Shown piece after piece: positions 54,733 to 62,370 of a stretch of DNA of 64,000 bases. Source of the stretch: Arcticibacter tournemirensis. GTDB lineage: Bacteria > Bacteroidota > Bacteroidia > Sphingobacteriales > Sphingobacteriaceae. The stretch is taken from contig NZ_VFPL01000001.1 in assembly GCF_006716645.1 (NCBI RefSeq), positions 3,224,001 to 3,288,000 on the forward strand, written 5' to 3'. Position numbers and translations under genes: made by a program. Below the pieces are notes generated by a model, which saw only the letters and a list, made by a program, of their open reading frames with translations, searched no databases and had not been told where the DNA came from. The number at the start of each line of letters is the position of its first letter. Within the stretch, counting starts at the first letter, position 1.

Positions 54733-56909
54733 GCCGCTACTGTCTCTGCACCTATTTTTCCTTTAGCTTGCTCTGTTTGCACCTTGTTAAGCACCCAGCC
54801 CATAAGCTTTTCATCATGGTTCTTGAAATACTCTATATAAGGCTTTTTAGAATCCGTTATACTTTGTCCTGCTTCAAAGACAGCAACGATTGCATCCGTA
54901 AAACTCAACCATTCTTTTGCCTGGTTGCCTGCGCTAAGCGAAGGTGTTTCTATAATTATCAGGTCAAACTTATCCCGAAGCTGGCTGAATCGTTTCAAAA
55001 TAGTGGTATCGTCAGCAATCTCCAGAACAGAACTATCTCCGCCTCTGTTAGCAAGCACTGTAACGGAGGATTCGGGTATGATTTCGTCGAATTCGGCACT
55101 TCCCTCAAAATAATCTTCAAGATAAATACCCGCCTTTGTCGACCTGCTGATATTTGGATTCTGAAAATTTCCATCAATAAGAAGCACCCTTTTGTTTGTC
55201 ATTTTAAAAGCGTAAGAAAGGCTGAGTGCCAGTAATGTTTTTCCTTCAGATGGTGATATACTGGATACTGAAACGATGCGGCCTTTTAAATCCTTCTCTA
55301 TTTCAAACCTTATCGACCTCAAGCTTTCTTTAAAATCCCGGGCATATTTATTTTTCTCAGGTTGCTCCCATATATTTTTAAGGTCAATATCCGGCCCTCT
55401 GAATGACATTAAACGGCCTAGTACAGGGATTTGAGTTCTATTGGCTAAGTCCCTCGCCGAAAGGATGGAATTGTCGATAAAAAACAGGACAAATAGAATT
55501 ACAAGGTAAAAAACAAGTGTAAGAATACCACTCAGTATAACGAGCAGCATCTTCTTCGACGGCTGCGCCATGCCCGGCATAGCCGTTTGAACAAGATTGA
55601 GTTTGACGGAAAGCCCAGCTTCCATATTGCTCTGATTATATCTGTTTAATACGTTCAGATACTCCTGGCTGGCTACTTCAGCATCGCGCTCAAGAGCTTG
55701 TACCACCGCTTCATGAGGAACGAGCTGATCAAACTGCGAATTTAGATTTCGCAACTGCGTTTCAATCGTATTCATGCTATAGCGCGAAAGATCCAGCTGA
55801 ATTTCGAGATTCATTTTTTGCTGTACCAGTTCCTGCTTCGCCGCTAAGGGATTAGTGATGTAAAGGTCATTGGTACGGCTTATCTGTGCCGACATAATGT
55901 TTTGCAATGAATCAATAGAGTTTTTGTACTGAGGATCAAAATCATTTTGAATATATAAATCATAAAGTCCCCGCAGTTCTTCTCTGGTAGAGAGAATATT
56001 TTGATTCAATTTAGTATAAACAGATTCGAGGTATCGTCTTTCGTTAGGCTCAAACTTTCTGTCGATTTCATTAAGAGCACCGGTATAGGAAGCTATTGAT
56101 TTAAATATATCCTGTTTTCTGTTAGAATAATCAACAATCTGCGAATAGAGCTGGCTCGACTGCTCATCTAAATTGAGTACCCTGTTCCTTATTTTGTAAT
56201 CTCTTAAAGAATCTACAGCGCTGTCAAGATCACGTTTTTTTTCTTTCAATAAATTGGCGAGAAATTTGGTTGCTCGTCTTTGATTGGTCTTGACCAAGAC
56301 AGTGTAATATTTTATGAATTCAGAAGACAGGGTATTGACAACAAATGCAGATAGCTCTGGGTTCTCGGATTCAAATTCAACATTAATAAAATCACTGTCG
56401 CCAGCCCTGCTGACCTTTAATTTGCCTAATATTGCCTGACTGTCGTAGTTCATCGACTGCAGGAGCCTATACAGACCATTCTGATCTTTATCCCACAGGT
56501 TTAGCCCTTCAAAACGATCGTATTTATAACGGTAAACCTGCAGGGCGTGTTTTTTACTGCTTTCGGGAAGTTCCCTCATCCATTTACTATAGTTGCGAAA
56601 TGGCTTTTCCGTGAAGTCATGAAGGATCAATTTATAGGAAACCTGGTCGATCATCTTCTTCAACCGCATCATCTCCATGAGATTGCTGAATTCCTGGTTA
56701 ACTTGCTGGCCCCTGGGGGCAAGACCGTCAATGAGTTCCGATTGCTGAGTATCGTCCACTATCCCGGTAGAGATCCTTGCCTGAGATGTGTAAGAATCTG
56801 GAAGGTTACGAACCAAAAAATAAGTAATAATTACAGCTATTAATGGTATTATGATTAACGTAAGCCGGTGTTTTTTTAGTAACCGGAGAAATTTAGCTAT
56901 TTCTTCCAT
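54729..56909 (-). CDS. Wzc-like polysaccharide chain-length protein with kinase-like domain
   Basis: A 726-residue protein: membrane helix near residues 14-32, long periplasmic coiled-coil region (about 60-440), second helix near 450-475, and a cytoplasmic BY-kinase-like domain. The Walker A region reads SPSEGKTLLAL (about residues 552-562) and Walker A' LLIDGNFQNP. The Walker B position has IIIETPS, where kinases normally have Asp. The C-terminal tyrosine cluster that BY-kinases phosphorylate is absent; the tail ends KIGAETVAA. So it may bind nucleotide but is unlikely to autophosphorylate in the usual way. Its role is control of chain length and export. No gap to the TolC-like gene. Confidence 0.88.
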   Translation of the reverse strand: MEEIAKFLRLLKKHRLTLIIIPLIAVIITYFLVRNLPDSYTSQARISTGIVDDTQQSELIDGLAPRGQQVNQEFSNLMEMMRLKKMIDQVSYKLILHDFTEKPFRNYSKWMRELPESSKKHALQVYRYKYDRFEGLNLWDKDQNGLYRLLQSMNYDSQAILGKLKVSRAGDSDFINVEFESENPELSAFVVNTLSSEFIKYYTVLVKTNQRRATKFLANLLKEKKRDLDSAVDSLRDYKIRNRVLNLDEQSSQLYSQIVDYSNRKQDIFKSIASYTGALNEIDRKFEPNERRYLESVYTKLNQNILSTREELRGLYDLYIQNDFDPQYKNSIDSLQNIMSAQISRTNDLYITNPLAAKQELVQQKMNLEIQLDLSRYSMNTIETQLRNLNSQFDQLVPHEAVVQALERDAEVASQEYLNVLNRYNQSNMEAGLSVKLNLVQTAMPGMAQPSKKMLLVILSGILTLVFYLVILFVLFFIDNSILSARDLANRTQIPVLGRLMSFRGPDIDLKNIWEQPEKNKYARDFKESLRSIRFEIEKDLKGRIVSVSSISPSEGKTLLALSLSYAFKMTNKRVLLIDGNFQNPNISRSTKAGIYLEDYFEGSAEFDEIIPESSVTVLANRGGDSSVLEIADDTTILKRFSQLRDKFDLIIIETPSLSAGNQAKEWLSFTDAIVAVFEAGQSITDSKKPYIEYFKNHDEKLMGWVLNKVQTEQAKGKIGAETVAA

Positions 56910-57590
56910 TTATTTTATTTCTTCCAGTTTCTTTACAAGTAATTCTTCAAGAGATGTTTTCGCTGATATTAACGCGGTTTCCGCTGATATTTTTCCCTGG
57001 TAGGCCGAGCTTATTGACATCGATGCATTTGTGTATTCCTGAAAGGTAATTTCGTTTTTTTCATAGCGAATCCGAAGATCTTTAAAAACACTTTCAGCGT
57101 CCATCACCATTTTAGTCTGCAGTCTCAGGTTATTCAAACTCTGAAGATAAATTAAATAACGTCGTTTAACTTCAGATTCTAATTGTAATTCATATTCCTT
57201 TTGCTCAAGCAGCGAAATTTTTAATTCTTCTTTAGCGGCTTTTATAGCCCCGGGCTTTCTAAGAAAAGAACCAGGATTAATCGATATACCAAACTGGTAG
57301 CCTGTTAAAATTGCCGGGTCAATTATATCAACGGTGTTTCTGTTCGAACGGGCCACATAAGAAAAACCAATGGGATCAAGCCATGAAAGCTTCTGGCTGG
57401 CAACATTACTTTTCGCAATTTCTATCCGGTGATTAAAGGACTGCACTCTGGGATAATTAGCCTTCGCTACAGCCACCAGCTTCTCCATGTATAGATAAGA
57501 GAGATCGTTCATTATAGTTTCCTGAGCGCGTGCACTAGAAAAAACCATCGACATAAATAGCAATGGTATTACTAATCTTTTAATATTCAT
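56910..57590 (-). CDS. Half-length TolC-like outer membrane protein
   Basis: A 226-residue secreted protein (signal peptide MNIKRLVIPLLFMSMVFSSARA) with one outer-membrane-efflux repeat: long helices (KRRYLIYLQSLNNLRLQTKM, then SISSAYQGKISAETALISAK). TolC proteins have two such repeats in about 450 residues; this has one. It could form a channel as a larger oligomer or work as a periplasmic adaptor. It is first in the leftward operon and directly adjoins the Wzc-like gene. A palindrome and a -7 box lie upstream. Confidence 0.82.
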   Translation of the reverse strand: MNIKRLVIPLLFMSMVFSSARAQETIMNDLSYLYMEKLVAVAKANYPRVQSFNHRIEIAKSNVASQKLSWLDPIGFSYVARSNRNTVDIIDPAILTGYQFGISINPGSFLRKPGAIKAAKEELKISLLEQKEYELQLESEVKRRYLIYLQSLNNLRLQTKMVMDAESVFKDLRIRYEKNEITFQEYTNASMSISSAYQGKISAETALISAKTSLEELLVKKLEEIK

Positions 57591-57682
57591 AAGACGTTTG
57601 TCCCGTTTGGATCCTTGCGATAAATAGTGAATGTATTAGTTGATTTCGTCAGCTTTATACTGTTTTTAGTGCTGATAAGTTT

Positions 57683-57690
57683 CAAATATA
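57683..57690 (-). promoter_or_regulatory. -7 box (TATATTTG) of the polysaccharide operon
   Basis: Reads TATATTTG on the minus strand, a full match to TAnnTTTG, about 93 bases before the start of the TolC-like gene. It overlaps the left arm of the palindrome at 57686-57706. Confidence 0.55.
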
Positions 57691-57706
57691 CGTTCTGAAC
57701 GTATAT
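57686..57706. promoter_or_regulatory. Perfect 21-base palindrome, probable operator
   Basis: ATATACGTTC-T-GAACGTATAT: ten-base arms around one central base. It overlaps the upstream edge of the -7 box, so a bound protein would control the polysaccharide operon. No regulator gene is adjacent. Confidence 0.7.
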
Positions 57707-58093
57707 GTCCCCACGAATTTAGAAATTGATACGATTACCATACCAAAAATTAATTTTTAAAGCAGATTGGGAGGAACAATAACAGTCGGGCCACTCTTGT
57801 TAAATGTCATTGGCTAGAGGCAACTTTCATAAAATAATTAAAATAAAAGAGCGGGGAAATTGTTACACATAAAGAGAAGCATTTACACGTTTGTTTTTTA
57901 TTTCTCTTTCCTTGTATTTTCATGCACGATGTTATATTTATGCTATCAGAAGAATACCTTAGAAAATCAGTTAATTTATTACTGCGCTCTGTAATATGGC
58001 TTCATTTTTGGAAAATAAGTGGGTAACCACAAAGTCGGGCCAGCCGTATACGTGGAAGGGGGGGTAGATACTTTCTCAATTATTGTCAAGATT

Positions 58094-61000
58094 ATGATAA
58101 AACATCTACGGTTATCCGTGATACTTATATTTCATTTGATTTCGTCAAGTTATCTTTTTGCGCAGTTTCCCTATAAAGAGAGCTTTCGAAATTCCACAGC
58201 TCCCGGAATTACATTTGGCGGTGCGCCTCCGGCTTTCCTCACCGCTGCCCCTGGTACAGGCCCCAATGGAGGTAGTATCGACAAGGAAGGTGAAGGTTAT
58301 CTCAGACTTACAAACTATGGTAAAAATCAAAAAGGGTACATCGTAAGTAATGCCGAGTTCCCTTCTTATAACGGACTCAGCGTTATTTTTGAGTACTATA
58401 CGTACGGAGGTACAGGTGCCGATGGTATTAGCCTCTTTCTTTTTGACGCTTCGGTTGATACTTTTAATATTGGCGGGTTTGGTGGTTCTTTAGGATATGC
58501 CCAGATAACTACAACTACGCCCGTTTCGCCTGGCGTAAGCAAAGGCTATCTGGCGATAGGATTAGATGAGTTTGGAAATTTTTCAAATCCGACCGAGGGG
58601 AGACAGGGAGGAATTGGACGCGTATCAGGGTCTGTTACTCTTAGAGGAAAGGGGAATGGCGCTGCCCTTACTCCTGATAACTATAAATACCTCACCTCTG
58701 TGCGTACTTCAACTTTGAACCCCTCGCTGCCATTAACTTTCGGTGGTAATGCAAGACAGCCCGATTCCAGTTCTACCGGCTATCGCAGAGTGTACATGGA
58801 TTTGGTTCCTAATCCTAATGGAGGCTACAATATCACCGTCAGAATTACACGCGGGGGCACATCACCCACTACTGTTACTGTTATTAATAATTTCTATTAT
58901 CCAGAGCCAGCACCTGCAAATCTGCGTTATGGGATCGCTTCCTCGACAGGAGACCAAACCAATTTTCACGAGATCAGGAACGTATTTATTGACGTGTTTG
59001 ACGTTAATAATATTAGTAAACCGAATGCTTTGAATGACGCTTTAACGCTCTGCAGCGGGAAGGTTGCCGTACTGGATGTTACAGCCAACGACGTTTCGCC
59101 AAATGCAGGAGGAACTATCAACAAAGCTTCAGTAGATTTGGATCCTACTGTTACGGGTATCCAGAGTACTTATACAGTACCAGGCAAGGGGACTTTCTCC
59201 TATAATTCGGACGGTACTGTATCATTTACCCCTGAATCCTCTTTTACCGGAAATGTTATTGGATATTATTCAGTAAAAGACTCTTACGGTAAAACTTCCG
59301 ACCCCGCAGAGATTGTCGTTACATATTCTCCTCCGCCGGCACAACCCGACGCTGGAAGAGACACCTTAGTTAATACCCTGTTCCCTAATGCCAGCGTTAT
59401 TCTGCGGGGCAGCGATCCTCAAAATAATATCGGTAAATGGACTCAGGTTTCGGGCCCTAACACAGCCGTTTTTTCTAATATTAGCATTCAGAATCCCCTG
59501 GTCAGCAATCTTACAGGAGGAACCTATGTTTTTCGCTGGTCGGTTTCGACAGCGGCCGGATGTGAGCTCTTTGACGATGTTCAGATCAATGTTAATCATA
59601 CTCCGGTAGCAGCAAATGACAGTGTAACAACTTCTTTAAATACGATAACTACCATTCCTATACTTGCCAATGATACTGATCCTGATGGAAACAATACACT
59701 GGTTAAAAGCAGTGTCAGGATAATTTTTACTCCCTTACATGGAACAGTATCAATCGATCCGGTCACCGGTGTTGCTAACTACAGGCCTAATGAGGATTAC
59801 AGCGGATATGACTCATTTTCGTATGCTGTGAAAGATAATTTTGGAGCAGAATCCAACCAGGCAACTGTCTCTATTGCAGTAAACGTAAAGCCTGAAGGCA
59901 CGGGAGATAATACATATACATCTTCAGAAACTCCGGTTAAGATCAACGTACTTACTAATGACAAGGGTAAAACCGGATCTATAGTACTTAAACACACTGA
60001 TCCGGTAAACGGAATAGTGGTTGTTAATCCCGACAGCACGATCACTTATACCCCAACAGCCGGCTTTAGCGGAAAGGATTCTTTTACCTACAAATTAAAA
60101 AACAAGGAAGGACTTGAATCCGATCCAATAACAGTAACTGTCAATGTACGCCCCGTGGGAAGCAGCGATAGCCGTACTACCCCCGTTAATACATCTGTCA
60201 GTATTGCCGTTAAAGATAACGACATAAGCAAAACCGGAACGACGGTTATGCCCGCTTCTACACCATTACACGGAAGTATAAGTGTAAACGCTAATGGAAT
60301 AATCACCTATACTCCCGCCAATAATTATTCGGGCACCGATATTTTCACTTACCGGCTTAGGGCAGCAGACGGACTTGAATCGGATGCCATCACCGTTAAT
60401 ATAATGGTTAAAGGAGTGCCTGAAAAGGCTCCTGACATCGAAGCCGATGTTTCTGATGGTAAACCTACGGTTATCACTATTCCAGTTGTTCCGGGCAGTA
60501 CTGTTGTAATCACCAGTCCGCCAAAACATGGTACAGTTACTATAGATCCGGTAACAGGGGAGGTCATTTATACTCCTGAACCAGGATATACCGGTCCCGA
60601 TGATTTTTCGTACGTTATCCGCGATCCGGATGGGAATGAGTCAGCGCCTGGAAGAGTGATCATAGAAGTAAGTCGTCCAGCGAAGATAGGATTGGCCAAA
60701 GCGCTTACATCGATGACGAAAAACGCTGAAGGAAGTTTCAATCTCCGATTCACTTTTACCGTGGTCAACTATGGTGATCACCGGATCAATCAGTTAAGTC
60801 TGACAGATGATCTGGCGGGCGTTTTCCCATCGGCAACTATTACAGTCAACAGCATCAGATCTGATGGTACTCTTGTTGTGAATGACGCTTACAACGGTTC
60901 TACCAACAAAGAATTGTTACTTCCATCAAGTTATATTGCCGCAAGATGGAAAGAAGTGATTGAACTGGAAGTTACGGTTGTTTTGAGTAACGAGGGCGGA

Positions 61001-61423
61001 TCTTACTACAACTTCGCTTATATTGAAGGGGTAGCGGAAAACACAGGAAACAAAACAGAGGATCAGTCAACGAATGGACTGTCGCCCGACCCGGTCAATT
61101 CCGGCGATCCGGCTCCTTCTGAGTTAACGCCAGTAAAGCTTGTTAAGCAGCCTTTATTTGTACCGGGAGGCTTTTCCCCTAATGGCGACGGTATTAACGA
61201 TTACTTTGTTGTGGAAAATGCCATGGGTAAACAGGTTTCTCTGGAGGTATTTAACCGTTGGGGCAACCGCGTATACCGGTCACAGAACTATCAGAACGAC
61301 TGGAATGGCAGATGTACAGAGGGCATCCACATTGGTGAGGACCTCCCTGTAGGTACGTACTATTTTATTTTAGTGATTGATAACAAGGACAAGCAGGTCG
61401 GTTACATAACCATCAACAGATAA
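58094..61423 (+). CDS. Giant surface protein: lectin domain, Ig/cadherin-like repeats, gliding-motility C-terminal domain
   Basis: A 1109-residue secreted protein (signal peptide ends SSSYLFAQ). Domains in order: an L-type lectin-like domain to about residue 305 (GTGADGISLFLFDAS); a bacterial Ig/cadherin-like repeat; a PKD-like segment (about 415-505); four more Ig-like repeats with a shared pattern of YTP..GYSGxDxFxY; a DUF11-like domain near 860-990; and the type B C-terminal domain (GGFSPNGDGINDYFVVENAM, then FNRWGNRVYR) that targets type IX secretion. It is likely displayed at the surface for sugar binding, adhesion or motility. The ATG at 58094 directly precedes the signal peptide; an upstream in-frame start at 58019 is rejected. 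Confidence 0.9.
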   Translation: MIKHLRLSVILIFHLISSSYLFAQFPYKESFRNSTAPGITFGGAPPAFLTAAPGTGPNGGSIDKEGEGYLRLTNYGKNQKGYIVSNAEFPSYNGLSVIFEYYTYGGTGADGISLFLFDASVDTFNIGGFGGSLGYAQITTTTPVSPGVSKGYLAIGLDEFGNFSNPTEGRQGGIGRVSGSVTLRGKGNGAALTPDNYKYLTSVRTSTLNPSLPLTFGGNARQPDSSSTGYRRVYMDLVPNPNGGYNITVRITRGGTSPTTVTVINNFYYPEPAPANLRYGIASSTGDQTNFHEIRNVFIDVFDVNNISKPNALNDALTLCSGKVAVLDVTANDVSPNAGGTINKASVDLDPTVTGIQSTYTVPGKGTFSYNSDGTVSFTPESSFTGNVIGYYSVKDSYGKTSDPAEIVVTYSPPPAQPDAGRDTLVNTLFPNASVILRGSDPQNNIGKWTQVSGPNTAVFSNISIQNPLVSNLTGGTYVFRWSVSTAAGCELFDDVQINVNHTPVAANDSVTTSLNTITTIPILANDTDPDGNNTLVKSSVRIIFTPLHGTVSIDPVTGVANYRPNEDYSGYDSFSYAVKDNFGAESNQATVSIAVNVKPEGTGDNTYTSSETPVKINVLTNDKGKTGSIVLKHTDPVNGIVVVNPDSTITYTPTAGFSGKDSFTYKLKNKEGLESDPITVTVNVRPVGSSDSRTTPVNTSVSIAVKDNDISKTGTTVMPASTPLHGSISVNANGIITYTPANNYSGTDIFTYRLRAADGLESDAITVNIMVKGVPEKAPDIEADVSDGKPTVITIPVVPGSTVVITSPPKHGTVTIDPVTGEVIYTPEPGYTGPDDFSYVIRDPDGNESAPGRVIIEVSRPAKIGLAKALTSMTKNAEGSFNLRFTFTVVNYGDHRINQLSLTDDLAGVFPSATITVNSIRSDGTLVVNDAYNGSTNKELLLPSSYIAARWKEVIELEVTVVLSNEGGSYYNFAYIEGVAENTGNKTEDQSTNGLSPDPVNSGDPAPSELTPVKLVKQPLFVPGGFSPNGDGINDYFVVENAMGKQVSLEVFNRWGNRVYRSQNYQNDWNGRCTEGIHIGEDLPVGTYYFILVIDNKDKQVGYITINR

Positions 61424-61424
61424 G

Positions 61425-62360
61425 ATGAAAACATTGAAGGAATTTTTACTGCTTATTTGCCTGCTGGTTGTTTCGGCTTCAGTAAGCGCTCAGCAAAATG
61501 CCATGTATTCGCAGTACATGTTCAATACTCTCGCTATAAATCCTGCCTACGCCGGAAGCCGGAACGTGGTATCTGCAACAGGACTGTACAGAAGCCAGTG
61601 GAACGGAATTGATGGTGCACCTGAAACGACTACGTTTACGGTAGATGGAGCCCTAAACAGTAAACGCATAGGTCTGGGTTTTCAGATCTACAACGACAAA
61701 CTCGGAATTACGAAAACAACAGGAGCCGCAGTCAGCTATGCTTACAGGATCCGGATGAACGAGGCCTCTTTGTCATTTGGCCTGCAGGGAAGTGTTTCAC
61801 AATATGTTGCCGATTTCACCAGTGTATCCCTGGGCAGTCAGAGTTCCTATGATCCTGCATTTGCCAACAACGTTAACAAGGTTCTTTTCAATTTCGGAAC
61901 TGGCGTTTACTATAATTCAGACAGGTTTTACCTCGGCTTATCAGCGCAGGACCTTTTAAATAACAAGCTGGCTGAAAACAATGCAACTACAGACAGTACT
62001 ATGGGCAACCGCAAGTCGCTACATCTGTTTCTCGCTTCAGGGTATGTGTTCACACTAACGGACGATTTTAAACTGAAACCTTCATTTCTGGTGAAGGGAG
62101 TAAAAGGCGCACCTTTGGAAGCTGATTTTAATGCAACGTTATGGATAAAGGATGTGTTCGCAATAGGCGCCCAGTACAGGAGCAGCGCCGACCTGGCGGG
62201 TATACTTGAGGTACAGGCAACTCCGCAGATTCGTATTGGATACAGCTACGACCACAGCATTACCCGTTTGAGGAACTTTAATACAGGAAGCCACGAAATT
62301 ATGCTCAGGTATGAATTCGGTTCGCGCAGGGGCAAGATTTTATCACCGAGATATTTCTGA
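61425..62360 (+). CDS. PorP/SprF-family type IX secretion membrane protein
   Basis: A 311-residue outer membrane protein. Signal peptide ends ASVSAQ; mature start NAMYSQYMFNTLAINPAYAG is diagnostic of PorP/SprF, which anchors or delivers substrates carrying type B C-terminal domains. The rest is beta-strand-rich and ends GSRRGKILSPRYF. The start is one base after the stop of the surface protein gene, so the two are a substrate-partner pair. Confidence 0.93.
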   Translation: MKTLKEFLLLICLLVVSASVSAQQNAMYSQYMFNTLAINPAYAGSRNVVSATGLYRSQWNGIDGAPETTTFTVDGALNSKRIGLGFQIYNDKLGITKTTGAAVSYAYRIRMNEASLSFGLQGSVSQYVADFTSVSLGSQSSYDPAFANNVNKVLFNFGTGVYYNSDRFYLGLSAQDLLNNKLAENNATTDSTMGNRKSLHLFLASGYVFTLTDDFKLKPSFLVKGVKGAPLEADFNATLWIKDVFAIGAQYRSSADLAGILEVQATPQIRIGYSYDHSITRLRNFNTGSHEIMLRYEFGSRRGKILSPRYF

Positions 62361-62370
62361 AACACAGTTT

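Larger units (their letters stand above)
57591..58093. other. 503-base divergent intergenic region
   Basis: No convincing gene. It holds the promoter of the leftward polysaccharide operon (palindrome and -7 box near 57690) and, on the right, the promoter of the type IX secretion set, which I could not pinpoint. The middle part is A/T-rich without clear features. Confidence 0.65.

Noticed and set aside
54768-55235. 155-residue plus-strand frame
   Set aside because: Antisense to the Wzc-like kinase domain, with no protein-like features.
57996-58067. 23-codon frame (MASFLENKWV...) before the surface protein
   Set aside because: Too short, with no conserved feature to support it, though it starts with ATG and ends just before the next gene's leader.
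59020-60670. DNA tandem repeats in the surface protein gene
   Set aside because: The repetition is clear in protein motifs but the bases have diverged, so it is a domain repeat and not a DNA repeat array.
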